From Lentzea waywayandensis (GTDB lineage: Bacteria; Actinomycetota; Actinomycetes; Mycobacteriales; Pseudonocardiaceae), in assembly GCF_900115955.1 (NCBI RefSeq), contig NZ_FOYL01000008.1:341389-405388 (forward strand): a stretch of DNA of 64,000 nt, in the 5' to 3' direction. The notes under the pieces were generated by a model, which was not told the DNA's origin, ran no database searches, and saw only the letters and a list, made by a program, of their open reading frames with translations. A program made the position numbers and the translations under genes. Positions 25,655 to 34,174 of this stretch are shown here, one piece after another (the stretch's first letter is position 1; every line of letters starts with the position of its first letter).

Positions 25655-26252
25655 ATTTCCCGAATTCGGGCCCCCAGGGCCGCCCGGTCGGGAGCTGACC
25701 TCGGCCAAGATTGTCGTCGCCGGTGGCTTCGGCGTGGGCAAGAGCACTTTCATCAGGTCCATCGTGGAGAACGATCTCCTGACGATGAACGCACTACCGC
25801 CAGAACGCGCGGGTGCCGTGACGGAACTGGTGCGCATCCAGTTCGGACGCGTGTGGCTCGACCCCGGCTTAGCGCTGCACCTCTTCGTGGCCCCGCAGTG
25901 GCAGGACCCGCGCGCGGGCTGGGGCGACGTGGTGCGCGGCGCCGTGGGCGCCGTCGTGCTCTTCGACGTGATGCGCCCCGCGGACTCCGTGGACGCGATG
26001 CGGTACTTCGAGGACCACAACATTCCGTACGTGCTCGCGCTGAACAACGTGCACGCGTCCGTTCGATCGGACGTGAAGGCCATCATCCGCGGCATGGGCA
26101 TCTCGCCCGACGTGCCGGTCGTGAACTGCGACCCGCGCGTCCGGCTCTCGGTGCGCGAGACGCTGATCTCGCTGACCGAGCACGCGAAGCTGGACCGGTG
26201 GCGCCGGCGGCCTGGGCCCGACGAGACGACTCCGCTCGCGCCTGTCTGCTGA
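25635..26252 (+). CDS. cvnD: Small GTPase-like ATP/GTP-binding protein (CvnD)
   Basis: 205 residues. Walker A is GGFGVGKSTFI (near residue 30), followed by TELVRIQFGRVWLDPGLALHLFVAPQWQD (switch region) and a LALNNVHA segment in the NKxD position. This is the MglA/Rho-like GTPase of conservons that relays the CvnA signal. GTG start inside the cvnC end; last gene of the operon. A 17-bp dyad begins immediately after the stop. Confidence 0.92.
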   Translation: MDYVGSRFPEFGPPGPPGRELTSAKIVVAGGFGVGKSTFIRSIVENDLLTMNALPPERAGAVTELVRIQFGRVWLDPGLALHLFVAPQWQDPRAGWGDVVRGAVGAVVLFDVMRPADSVDAMRYFEDHNIPYVLALNNVHASVRSDVKAIIRGMGISPDVPVVNCDPRVRLSVRETLISLTEHAKLDRWRRRPGPDETTPLAPVC

Positions 26253-26269
26253 CTTGGAGTTATTCCAAG
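26253..26269. promoter_or_regulatory. Operator-like dyad 1 (CTTGGA-N5-TCCAAG)
   Basis: CTTGGAGTTATTCCAAG has 6-bp inverted arms. It lies 75 bases before the Uma2 gene, in the sequence context CTGACTTGGAG, which is repeated exactly at the second dyad before the XRE gene. Probably a binding site for an XRE-type regulator; the protein is not known. Confidence 0.55.
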
Positions 26270-26343
26270 CGCTCACACGTTCTGGTTGATCTGCTGACGA
26301 AGCGGAGGCCGGGAGGCCTTGGCCTTCTAGCCTCCGTTTCGTG

Positions 26344-26925
26344 ATGGTGGACGCTGATGTGACCGATGCCGGGCGGCTGGAGGGCTACACCCTGGATGAC
26401 TGGGAGAGCCTTGCTCCCCAGGAAGGCCGCCGCGTCGAGCTGGTCGATGGACGGTTCGTCGTCCATGCCGCCCCTGCCCTGCGGCATCAGCGAGTGGGTG
26501 ACCGTCTCCGGACTCTCCTCGACGAGGCTGTCGCGCGCGAGGGCATGGAAGCGCTGACCGCGATCGGTGTCCGCGTCGACAGCATGCTCGGCTACATCTC
26601 CGATGTCGTCGTGACGTCCGAGTTCATCGATGCCGACTCGGTCGATGTCCGCGACGTGACGCTGATCGTCGAGGTCGTGAGCCCGCCGACGAAGAAGACC
26701 GACAGGCTGGAGAAGCCGGCGGCATTCGCGGCTGCCGGCGTGGAAGGCTACTGGCGCGTCGAGATGATCGGCCAAGGCGGTCTGGCCATCTATTGCTACC
26801 GGCTGGCCAGCGGTGTCTATTCCCATGTCGCGACGCTGACGTCCGGTACCGTTGGAACAGTGGCGATCACCAGCACGGCATCGGTCACGTTCGATCCAGC
26901 GGATCTCTCGCGAAGGTGCCGCTGA
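26344..26925 (+). CDS. Uma2 family (DUF820) putative nuclease
   Basis: 193 residues with the PD-(D/E)xK-like Uma2 pattern: RRVELVDGRFVVHAAP, YISDVVVTSEFIDADSVDVRD and LIVEVVSPPTKKTDRLEKPAAFAAAGVEGYWRV, giving the D..ExV..K catalytic line. Members are common stand-alone genes in actinomycetes and cyanobacteria and their role is unclear. ATG chosen; a GTG precedes it by one codon. It is single, between two copies of a 17-bp dyad. Confidence 0.85.
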   Translation: MVDADVTDAGRLEGYTLDDWESLAPQEGRRVELVDGRFVVHAAPALRHQRVGDRLRTLLDEAVAREGMEALTAIGVRVDSMLGYISDVVVTSEFIDADSVDVRDVTLIVEVVSPPTKKTDRLEKPAAFAAAGVEGYWRVEMIGQGGLAIYCYRLASGVYSHVATLTSGTVGTVAITSTASVTFDPADLSRRCR

Positions 26926-26944
26926 TCAGGGCTTTCGTGCCTGA

Positions 26945-26961
26945 CTTGGAGATTCTCCAAG
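26945..26961. promoter_or_regulatory. Operator-like dyad 2 (CTTGGAG-ATT-CTCCAAG)
   Basis: CTTGGAGATTCTCCAAG is a perfect 7-bp inverted repeat around ATT, 70 bases before the XRE gene. It shares CTGACTTGGAG with dyad 1. Position suggests autoregulation of the XRE/DUF397 operon. Confidence 0.6.
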
Positions 26962-27031
26962 CAGATCTCTTTCAGGGCTTTTTGAGCTGAAACGATAGAG
27001 CCGGAAGGCTTTCGGGTCCTAGCTTTTTCGC

Positions 27032-27868
27032 ATGCCCAAAAGAGAGTCGAACGTCGTGGGCCGCGAGTTCGGCAACGGCCTCCGCGCCGCCATCGCCACA
27101 ACCGGCCTGACGCAACGCCAGCTGGCCGAGGAGCTCGACTGGGACGAGTCGAAGCTGTCCGACCTCGTCAACGGCAAGGGCGGCGTCACCGCGCACGAGG
27201 TCGAGGTGCTGCTCGCCTACTGCCGCCTGTCGCTGGCAGAACGACGGCATCTGATGGCGTTGTTCCTGGAGGCGGGGGAGAAGGGGTTCATCCTCTTTCC
27301 CGAAGACGGCGTCCCTGACCAGCTGCGCACGCTGATCAACCACGAGAAGGAATCCAGTGCGATCGTCGCGTGGTCGATGAACCTCGTCTCCGGCCTGCTG
27401 CAAACCCATGACTATGCGTACGCCGTCGCCGAGGTCGGACCTCACGAGAAGGAGGACGTGCCGAAGGTCGTGGCCGCGAGGATGGCGCGAGCGGAGATTC
27501 TGCGGCCAGGCCGGACGTTCACCTTCTACGTGCACCAGCAGGCGCTCTTGCTGCCTGTAGGCGGCGAAGAGGTGTGGCGCGAGCAGTTGGCGCACCTCCT
27601 GCGGATGTCGGTGCGGCAGTACATCAACTTCCACGTCATCCCCAGGTCGATCGGCGCGCACCCCGGGGTGTCGGGTGACTTCCGGGTGATGAAGTTCCCG
27701 AAGTACCCGCCACTCGTCTTCCTGGACACGCTGAACTGCGGGTTGTTCTTCGACGACAAGGAAACCGTCGCGCTCTACGAGGACAGGGTGAAGCAGCTCG
27801 CAGCCGTCGCCCTCAATCGTGAACAATCCAGGGCGGTGATCGACAACATATTGGAGGGCCTCCAATGA
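27032..27868 (+). CDS. XRE family regulator with DUF5753 domain
   Basis: 278 residues. An N-terminal helix-turn-helix (TGLTQRQLAEELDWDESKLSD near residue 25) is followed by the DUF5753 domain, seen as WSMNLVSGLLQTHDYAYAVAE and the C-terminal LVFLDTLNCGLFFDDKETV. Such regulators pair with a DUF397 protein in actinomycetes (Scr1/Scr2-like; related to bldB/abaA systems) and influence development and antibiotics. Its stop overlaps the DUF397 start (ATGA). A perfect palindrome lies upstream. Confidence 0.92.
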   Translation: MPKRESNVVGREFGNGLRAAIATTGLTQRQLAEELDWDESKLSDLVNGKGGVTAHEVEVLLAYCRLSLAERRHLMALFLEAGEKGFILFPEDGVPDQLRTLINHEKESSAIVAWSMNLVSGLLQTHDYAYAVAEVGPHEKEDVPKVVAARMARAEILRPGRTFTFYVHQQALLLPVGGEEVWREQLAHLLRMSVRQYINFHVIPRSIGAHPGVSGDFRVMKFPKYPPLVFLDTLNCGLFFDDKETVALYEDRVKQLAAVALNREQSRAVIDNILEGLQ

Positions 27869-28032
27869 CCGACTGGCGCAAGAGCAGCTACAGCAGCACC
27901 GCTGACAACTGTGTCGAGGTGGGGTGTGGCGTCGGGGTCCGGGACAGCAAGGCCCCTGCCCCGCACCTGCCGGTGTCGGCGGAGTCGTGGGCCGCGTTCC
28001 TCGGCGTCGTGAAGGGTGATTCTGCCCGTTAG
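27865..28032 (+). CDS. DUF397 protein, partner of the XRE regulator
   Basis: A 55-residue protein, MTDWRKSSYSSTADNCVEV.., with the diagnostic WRKSSYS opening, CVEV, VRDSKAP and W-x-x-F near the end. DUF397 proteins are thought to antagonise or modulate the neighbouring XRE/DUF5753 regulator. ATG overlaps the regulator stop, preceded by GGAGGGCC. Ends with TAG 15 bases before the deaminase gene. Confidence 0.92.
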   Translation: MTDWRKSSYSSTADNCVEVGCGVGVRDSKAPAPHLPVSAESWAAFLGVVKGDSAR

Positions 28033-28047
28033 GAGTTCATCGGTTCA

Positions 28048-28737
28048 GTGGCGTCGCTGGAGGAGATCGGGCAGCGCCTGCGTGAGGTGTTGTTCAAGGC
28101 AGAGCAGCTCATCAACGCGTTACGCCAAGCCGAGAGTCTGGCCAAGGACGCCTGTGAGCTGCTCGGTCCTGCCGGCCGCGGAAGCAGGCACGAGGACGAC
28201 TACTCCGCTGTCCTGCGGCAATGGAACGACGCGCACGTCGGCATAGGTGATCTGGTTACCCAGGCGCAACAGGTGTCTGAACGGATTGCCGACCATCTGA
28301 GGTCGCTTCTCGGCGCAGGCGCAGAGACTGTTCCACCCGATCTTTCGTGGTCGACGCAACAGCGGGCGACGCTCCCCGTTTACGACGGCAAGACCACCGG
28401 GAAGTACGTCGATCCGGATGGCTACACCGAGTCGGTCCGCAGCGGATACGAGCCTGACGGCGAACACGACGAGATCGCCGAGTTCCTGTTCGCGCGCGGT
28501 TATCCGCCTGGACCGGCTGGAGCACGGGTGACGTTGGGGGTCCACGTCGAGGCCAAGGTGGCGTGGCGAATGCGCGCCGGCGGTGTCGATCGAGTGGAAC
28601 TGGTCATCAACAACCCGATGTGCAGGGGGCCGTACTCCTGCACCAAGTTGCTGCAAGAGATACTGCTACCGGGCCAAACACTCGTGATTCACGACCCACG
28701 GGCAACGCGGGTCCACCGAGGAAAGGAAGCCAGGTGA
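28048..28737 (+). CDS. DddA-like (SCP1.201-type) nucleic-acid cytosine deaminase toxin
   Basis: 229 residues. Residues ~1-90 are helical (WxG/LxG-like coiled region); ~100-150 link; the C-terminal domain has the zinc-deaminase motifs HVE (166-168, ligand His and catalytic Glu) and NNPMCRGPYSC (Cys192, Cys198), then LLQEILLPGQTLVI. This matches the SCP1.201/DddA clade of polymorphic toxins that deaminate cytosine in DNA. No signal peptide or long trafficking module is present, so export through a type VII-like route or intracellular use is inferred. Its stop overlaps the immunity-gene GTG. Confidence 0.82.
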   Translation: MASLEEIGQRLREVLFKAEQLINALRQAESLAKDACELLGPAGRGSRHEDDYSAVLRQWNDAHVGIGDLVTQAQQVSERIADHLRSLLGAGAETVPPDLSWSTQQRATLPVYDGKTTGKYVDPDGYTESVRSGYEPDGEHDEIAEFLFARGYPPGPAGARVTLGVHVEAKVAWRMRAGGVDRVELVINNPMCRGPYSCTKLLQEILLPGQTLVIHDPRATRVHRGKEAR

Positions 28738-29171
28738 CTAATTCGCTCAGCGTCTGGTATTTCCGCGACGTCGACGATGACGACGAGCCGGTTGCCGTGG
28801 ACACGGACGCCGCGCTCGACGCACTCCTCGACGACGTGCTCGCCAACCACCAGCCGCATCCGACGGTGGTCGTCGCCGACGGGCGACCCACCGTGGGCGC
28901 GCTGGGCCTCCCGGACCACCAGTTGAAGTTCGCCACGGACAGAGAATCGGGCACTGCGGCTCTCTACCTGATGGACGCTCAGGCTCACCGCGCCTGGACC
29001 ACGAAGTCCGAGCCTGCGACGGCCACGTTGTGGCTGGACCGCGACGCCGACATCGCGTTCCCGTCCGACTCCGTGGTTTCGCTGGCTCAACTGCGGGAGG
29101 CGTTGCACGAGTTCATGCGCACCTCCGAACGTCCCACTTGCGTCCAGTGGCAGGAATTCGACGTTTTCTAG
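28734..29171 (+). CDS. Imm1-type immunity protein
   Basis: 145 residues from a GTG that overlaps the toxin stop (GTGA). The pattern LSVWYFRD, an acidic stretch, ALDALLDDVLANHQPHPTVV and ALYLMDAQ resembles the Imm1 family, the usual partner of SCP1.201/DddA-like deaminases. It should bind and block the deaminase in the producing cell. A strongly acidic N-terminal third (DVDDDDEP) fits mimicry of DNA. The pair is separated from the next gene by 59 bases. Confidence 0.82.
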   Translation: MTNSLSVWYFRDVDDDDEPVAVDTDAALDALLDDVLANHQPHPTVVVADGRPTVGALGLPDHQLKFATDRESGTAALYLMDAQAHRAWTTKSEPATATLWLDRDADIAFPSDSVVSLAQLREALHEFMRTSERPTCVQWQEFDVF

Positions 29172-29230
29172 TGGCCGCGTTGACAAGATCGCTACGATGA
29201 TTTCAGTGTCGACCGAAAGGGATCACTGAG

Positions 29231-29695
29231 ATGAGCGTCGGCAGGGAAACAAGGCTCTCCGCCTGGATCGAGCGGTTCGCGGCCCACTTTGCCGAAGAGG
29301 GCATTCCGCTGATCGGCGGCCGCATCCTCGGCTACCTGCTGGTGTGCCAGCCGGTCGAGCGCACCGCCGCCGAGCTCTCGCAGGAGCTGGAGGCGAGCAG
29401 CGGGTCGATCAGCACGAACCTCAAGTACCTGGTCAACGTCGGCCTGGTGAGCAAGCGGACCCGGCGCGGACGGCAGGCGGCGGAGTACCGGATCAACGAG
29501 AAGGCTTGGACGGACTTCATCCAGCGCAAGCTCAACGCCATCGCCAGCGTGCAGACGCTCACCGACGACGGCATGCGGTTGCTCAGTGGTGACCCGGAGC
29601 GGTCGATGCGGCTGAAGACCGTCGACCACCTCTACGGTTGGCTCTCAGAGGAACTCCCCGCTTTGTGGGAGCGCAGGCCCGCCTCGCCGAAGTAG
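29231..29695 (+). CDS. GbsR/MarR-like transcriptional regulator
   Basis: 154 residues with a winged helix: GRILGYLLVCQPVERTAAELSQELEAS then SGSISTNLKYLVNVGLVSK. The GbsR-type N-terminus (WIERFAAHFAEEGIPLIGGRI) is clear. These regulators often control transporters or osmoprotection genes; no obvious target lies adjacent. ATG preceded by AAAGGGATCACTGAG. The ankyrin gene follows 9 bases later, so the two may be co-transcribed. Confidence 0.85.
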   Translation: MSVGRETRLSAWIERFAAHFAEEGIPLIGGRILGYLLVCQPVERTAAELSQELEASSGSISTNLKYLVNVGLVSKRTRRGRQAAEYRINEKAWTDFIQRKLNAIASVQTLTDDGMRLLSGDPERSMRLKTVDHLYGWLSEELPALWERRPASPK

Positions 29696-29704
29696 CGTGG
29701 TGCC

Positions 29705-30808
29705 ATGTGGCACCCGTTTCGCGATGACATCGAGTACTACGAGGAGCGGGCCAGGGGATTGCTGGCCTCCGCGTGGGACGGCGTGCCCGGTGCGCTGGAG
29801 GTCTTCGACGACGTGCCGCTGACGGACGAGGGCGCGCACAGCGTTCTCGCCCAGGCCCACGGGTGTGAGGACTGGAAGGCGCTCAAGGCCAACATCCGCA
29901 AGCCGCGGCCGTTCGCCCGTGCCTACCAGGCCATCGAGATGCAGAACCCCGGTGAGCTCAAGGCGATCATCACGCGCGATCCGTGGCTCGTGAAGGCCAG
30001 CGGTACCAACGGCAACGACCTGCTCGGCCTGGCCACGGCCAAGTGTGACGAACGCCTGGTCGAGGTGCTGCTCAACGGCGGCGCGGACATCGACCACCAG
30101 AACGTCCACGGCTGGACGGCGTTGCACCAGGCGGCCTACGCGAACCTGCCGAGCCTCGCGGAACTGTTGCTCGCCAAGGGTGCCCGCACGGACCTGGACG
30201 CACGGGGCGAGGGCGGCACGCCGCTCACCGTCGCCTTGTTCTGGGGCAACGTCGAAACCGCCGAACTTCTGGCGCGAAAAGGAGTTCACCCGGCGAACCT
30301 GCGCACGGCGGCCGGCCTGGGCGATCTGGACCTGGCCACCGAACCGGAGGCCAGGCGCGGCTATTACCGGCCCCACAGCGGTTTCCCGCGCTGGTGGCCG
30401 ACGAACGACCCGCAGGAAGTGCTCGACGAGGCGTTGTCGTGGGCCGCCCGCAACGACCGCACCGAGATCCTGGGCGACCTGCTCAAGCGCGGCGCCCGGA
30501 TCGACGCGGACGTCTACCGCGGCACGGCGCTGGCGTGGACGGCCTGGTGCGGGCTGGAGAACGCCACCCGCACGTTGCTCGACCTGGGCGCGGATCCCAA
30601 CCAGCGCACGGGTTTCGGCGGGCCGATGCACGGCGAGGGCGTTACGGCGCTGCATCTCGCGGCCGAACGCGGCCATCTCAAGGTCATCCGCATCCTGCTC
30701 GACGCGGGCGCCGACAAGACGATCACCGACGTGAACTTCGAGGCGACACCGGCGAACTGGGCCGGCCACAACGACCAGGGTGAGGCTCAGGCCTTGCTGA
30801 GCGCCTGA
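29705..30808 (+). CDS. Ankyrin-repeat protein
   Basis: 367 residues with ankyrin repeats in residues ~115-180 and ~270-360: HGWTALHQAAYANLPSLAEL, LLLAKGAR, VTALHLAAERGHLKVIRILL, DAGADKTI. The N-terminal 100 residues are unassigned. Such repeats bind proteins; bacterial ones have mixed roles. It starts 9 bases after the MarR-like gene. Its last 22 bases overlap the 3' end of convergent ctaA. Confidence 0.85.
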   Translation: MWHPFRDDIEYYEERARGLLASAWDGVPGALEVFDDVPLTDEGAHSVLAQAHGCEDWKALKANIRKPRPFARAYQAIEMQNPGELKAIITRDPWLVKASGTNGNDLLGLATAKCDERLVEVLLNGGADIDHQNVHGWTALHQAAYANLPSLAELLLAKGARTDLDARGEGGTPLTVALFWGNVETAELLARKGVHPANLRTAAGLGDLDLATEPEARRGYYRPHSGFPRWWPTNDPQEVLDEALSWAARNDRTEILGDLLKRGARIDADVYRGTALAWTAWCGLENATRTLLDLGADPNQRTGFGGPMHGEGVTALHLAAERGHLKVIRILLDAGADKTITDVNFEATPANWAGHNDQGEAQALLSA

Positions 30809-31716
30809 TCGTCAGAGGGCACAGTGTCAATTTCCTCTGGGACCTCGTGCGTGCGCTCACGCGACGACGTCCACAAAGCAGCCGTGGCAACGACAACAGC
30901 ACCGGCGCCCAGCACGTGGATCGACACCAGCACCTCGGGCACGCCCGTCCAGTACTGGACCATGCCCAGCGCGCCCTGAGCGAGCACGACGCCGACCAAC
31001 GTCCAGTACGAGCGGGTGCGCATGAAGAACCCGACCGCGATCAGCAGGCCCAGGAACAGGAACAGCAGGTCCGCGTGGATCTGCGCGAGCGTCGCCACCT
31101 CGACGCCCAGGCGCGGCGTCGACGAGTCACCGGCGTGCGGGCCGGCGGCTGTCACCCAGGTGCCCGCGAGCAGCAACGCGCCCAGCACGACGGCCATGAC
31201 GACCTGAAGCTTCATCAACGGCGCCGGCACCTTCAAGCGAGCCGGACCGTCGCCCTCGGACAGCGAGCTCACGAGCAGCACGGCCATCCACACCAGACCC
31301 ATCGAGATCATGAAGTGGATGGACACGGTGTACCAGGCAAGGCCGGTCAGCACGGTGATGCCGCCGACGACCGCCTGCACGGCCACGCCGACGAGCTGGA
31401 CGAGCGAGAGCACGAGAACCCGCTTGCGCCGCGGCAGGTGGAACCACGCCGCCAGCACGCACAGACCCGCGATGACGCCGACGACACCGGTCAGCGTGCG
31501 GTTGCCGAACTCGACCCACTGGTGCAGGGCCGCGACCTCGGGGTGTTCGACCGGGACGACGCTGCCCTCGACGCACTCCGGCCACGTCGGGCAGCCGAGG
31601 CCCGAGCCGGTCACGCGGACGATCGACCCGGTGACCGCGATTCCGGCCTGCGCGATGACGACGGCAATCGCGAACGCGCGCTGCCAGGACACGAGGAAGG
31701 CGGTCAGCTTCGACAC
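30787..31716 (-). CDS. ctaA: Heme A synthase (COX15/CtaA)
   Basis: Oxidises heme O to heme A for cytochrome aa3. 309 residues, about eight membrane segments. Conserved parts: QAGIAVTGSIVRVTGSGLGCPTWPEC near residue 23 (with the Cys pair), HQWVEFGNRTLTGVVG (first heme His) and QIHADLLFLFLGLL. GTG start at VSKLTAFLVSW; the frame continues upstream into the next gene in antisense. Syntenic with Rv1456c. Partner ctaB is at the left of the window. Confidence 0.93.
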   Translation of the reverse strand: MSKLTAFLVSWQRAFAIAVVIAQAGIAVTGSIVRVTGSGLGCPTWPECVEGSVVPVEHPEVAALHQWVEFGNRTLTGVVGVIAGLCVLAAWFHLPRRKRVLVLSLVQLVGVAVQAVVGGITVLTGLAWYTVSIHFMISMGLVWMAVLLVSSLSEGDGPARLKVPAPLMKLQVVMAVVLGALLLAGTWVTAAGPHAGDSSTPRLGVEVATLAQIHADLLFLFLGLLIAVGFFMRTRSYWTLVGVVLAQGALGMVQYWTGVPEVLVSIHVLGAGAVVVATAALWTSSRERTHEVPEEIDTVPSDDQALSKA

Positions 31717-31736
31717 GCCCCTGATGGTAGGTCTCG

Positions 31737-32495
31737 TCAGGTAAGCCGAGTCGTCCGGGTCGCCAGTGCGCCCGCGACAACGCCCCAGGCCACGAGCACT
31801 GCGACCGGGCCCACACCGGGGGCGGTGCCGTGCACCACAGAGGTTTCCAGCGCCTGGGCCAGCGCGGCGGACGGCAGCAGGTGGACGAACCCGACCGGCA
31901 CCGACAACGCCACGCCACCGACCATCAGCAGCACGAACCAGATGATGTTCGCCAGTGCCAGCACGATCTCGGCCCGCAGCGCGCCACCCAGCAGCACGCC
32001 CAGCGCACCGAACGTCAGCGTGCCCAGGACGATCAGCAGCACGACCCACGGCAGACCGGCCAGCGGAAAGCGCCAGCCCAGGAACAACGCCGTGACCGCG
32101 AGCAGCACGATCTGCAGCGCTACCACGACCAGTGCGCCGCAAACGCGTCCGGCGACGAGCAGCCACCGGGGCAGCGCCGAGGCCGAAAGCCGCTTCAGCA
32201 CGCCATAACGCCGGTCGAAGCCCAACGCGATGGCCTGCCCGGTGAAGGCGGAGGAGATGATCGCCAGCGCGAAGATCCGCGCGGTGGCGGACCCGACGCG
32301 CGGCTCGGGCATCGGGATCACCGACATCAGACTGAGAGCCACCAGCAACGCCAGCGGGATGATCACCGTCAGCAGGATCTGCTCGCCGTTGCGCAACGTC
32401 AGCATCGCCTCGGTGCGCGCGTGCACGAAGAGCATGCGCGGCAACGAACCGCGGCCGGGTGCGGGCTTGAACGTGCCGGGAGCGAAGGTGGTCAC
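31737..32495 (-). CDS. ABC-2 type transporter, permease
   Basis: 252 residues with six membrane segments (for example QILLTVIIPLALLVALSLMS and WVVLLIVLGTLTFGALGVLLG). Corresponds to the permease of the ABC exporter between ctaA and mptB in mycobacteria (Rv1457c). GTG start overlaps the ATPase stop (GTGA). Substrate unknown; a role in export of a lipid or small molecule is usually suggested for the pair. Confidence 0.88.
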   Translation of the reverse strand: MTTFAPGTFKPAPGRGSLPRMLFVHARTEAMLTLRNGEQILLTVIIPLALLVALSLMSVIPMPEPRVGSATARIFALAIISSAFTGQAIALGFDRRYGVLKRLSASALPRWLLVAGRVCGALVVVALQIVLLAVTALFLGWRFPLAGLPWVVLLIVLGTLTFGALGVLLGGALRAEIVLALANIIWFVLLMVGGVALSVPVGFVHLLPSAALAQALETSVVHGTAPGVGPVAVLVAWGVVAGALATRTTRLT

Positions 32496-33421
32496 GAGCG
32501 CAGCTCCCTGCCGGTCAGCTCCAGGAAAACGTCTTCGAGGCTGCGCTTGGCCACGGTGAGCTCTTCGGCCAGAACGCCCTGCTGCGCGCACCACGACGTG
32601 ACGGTCGACACGACCTGCGGGTCGATCATGCCTTCCACGACGTACGCGCCCTTCGTCGCCTCGCGCACCTTCAGCCCCTCGGGCAGTGCGGCGGACAGCA
32701 ACGTGAGGTCGAGACCGGGCCGCGCGCGGAACCGCAGCTGCTGGTCGTCCGGCCGGTTCGCGGTCAGCTCGGCGGGCGAGCCCTGCGCGACCACACGGCC
32801 CTCGTCGATGATCACGACGTTGTCGGCGAGCGCCTCGGCCTCGTCCATGAGGTGCGTCGTCAGCAGCACGGCCACGCCGTCGTCCCGAAGGGCCCCCACG
32901 AGATCCCACACCAGACGGCGGGCCTGCGGGTCCATGCCCGCGGTCGGCTCGTCGAGGAACACGAGCTCAGGGCGTCCGATCAACGCGCACGCGAGCGACA
33001 ACCGCTGCTGCTGGCCGCCGGACAGCCTCTTGTAGGGGGTGCGGACCGCGCCACCGAGCCCGAGGATCTCGATCAGCCACTTCGGGTCGAGCGGGTTCGC
33101 CGCGCAGGCCGCCACGAGGTTCAGCATCTCCTCGGCGCGAATGCCGGGATAACCGCCACCGCCCTGCGGCATCACGCCGATGCGCGGCCGCAGCGCCTCG
33201 GAACCCGGCGCCATGCCGAGCACGCGCACCGAGCCGTCGTCGGCGGAGCGGAATCCCTCGCAGATCTCGACGGTCGTCGTCTTGCCCGCGCCGTTGGGCC
33301 CGAGCAGGGCGAGAACGGTGCCGGGCTGCTGAACGAGGTCGAGGCCGTCGACGGCGGTCTTCGAGCCGTATCTCTTGACCAGCCCCGACACTTCCACCGC
33401 AGGCTGGGGATTCGGGCTCAC
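32492..33421 (-). CDS. ABC transporter ATP-binding protein
   Basis: 309 residues. Walker A GPNGAGKTTTVE near 44, signature LSGGQQQRLSLA near 140, Walker B LVFLDEPTAG and switch His TTHLMDEAE. A C-terminal DUF4162-like tail follows, typical of drug/ABC-2 exporter ATPases. I chose the GTG of VSPNPQPAVEV; the open frame begins 38 codons earlier without homology. Orthologous position to Rv1458c. Confidence 0.92.
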   Translation of the reverse strand: MSPNPQPAVEVSGLVKRYGSKTAVDGLDLVQQPGTVLALLGPNGAGKTTTVEICEGFRSADDGSVRVLGMAPGSEALRPRIGVMPQGGGGYPGIRAEEMLNLVAACAANPLDPKWLIEILGLGGAVRTPYKRLSGGQQQRLSLACALIGRPELVFLDEPTAGMDPQARRLVWDLVGALRDDGVAVLLTTHLMDEAEALADNVVIIDEGRVVAQGSPAELTANRPDDQQLRFRARPGLDLTLLSAALPEGLKVREATKGAYVVEGMIDPQVVSTVTSWCAQQGVLAEELTVAKRSLEDVFLELTGRELRS

Positions 33422-33598
33422 GAGCACGCAGCCTAGGCGGTCCGGGCAATGCGCACGCAGCTGGGTCATTCGGCCCATTCCTGAAGCAGAGCTGAAAAAG
33501 GTGGGGCTAGCCCTACCCCCGTGACTCAGGGACACCTCAGGGTCTCCTCGGGGGAGTTCCCCATTGGTTGATCACCGCGTTCACAAGAGACTTTTCTC

Positions 33599-34174
33599 GT
33601 GATCGAAGCGGGGGAGAAAAGACGGGGACTGGTGGTCGGGGGACTGGTGTTCTCACTGGTGCCGATTTTCTACCTGCATGTCGTGTCGGCGGGTCAGCTC
33701 AACCCGGTCACGGACGTGATCAGTGACTACGTGTTCGTGAACAACGGCACGGGCTGGCTCGCGGCGACGTCTCTTAGTCTCGCGGCCGTCTCGGCTTTGC
33801 TCGCCGTCAACCTGCGCGGTGTAGGCAGGTCAGCGCAGTGGCTGATCGGCATCTGGTCGGCGGGTCTGACCGTGTCGACGATCTTCCCGACCGATCCGAC
33901 GGGAGCGCCGACCTCGTTGTCCGGCTACATCCACCGGTACGCCGGTGCGGTCATGTTCATGGCCCTGCCCGCGGCCGGCGTGCTCATCGCCCGCAAAATT
34001 CCGGCTCTGCTCGGTGTCGCAATAACGGCGAGCGTGTCGAGCGCCGCGTTTCTGGTCAGCCACGTTTCCTTCGCCGGTTTCGAGGCGCGCGGACTCACCG
34101 AACGCGTTTTGTTCGCATCCCTTTACGGACTCCTTTTCGCCATCGCGGCACTACAGGTGAGGCGCACCTCATGA
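33599..34174 (+). CDS. DUF998 membrane protein
   Basis: 191 residues, six membrane helices, with the DUF998 pattern NPVTDVISDYVF, IFPTDPTG and IHRYAGAVMFMALPAAG. Function unknown. GTG start with GGGAG-type signals absent; the codon is preceded by an AGAGACTTTTCTC tract, so it may be leaderless. Its stop overlaps the ATG of the transporter-glycosyltransferase fusion (ATGA). Confidence 0.8.
   Translation: MIEAGEKRRGLVVGGLVFSLVPIFYLHVVSAGQLNPVTDVISDYVFVNNGTGWLAATSLSLAAVSALLAVNLRGVGRSAQWLIGIWSAGLTVSTIFPTDPTGAPTSLSGYIHRYAGAVMFMALPAAGVLIARKIPALLGVAITASVSSAAFLVSHVSFAGFEARGLTERVLFASLYGLLFAIAALQVRRTS

Noticed and set aside
27032..29171. XRE/DUF397/deaminase block as a classical toxin-antitoxin module with the XRE as antitoxin
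   Set aside because: The XRE gene has its own partner (DUF397) and the deaminase has an overlapping Imm1-type gene, so the two pairs look functionally separate although possibly co-transcribed.
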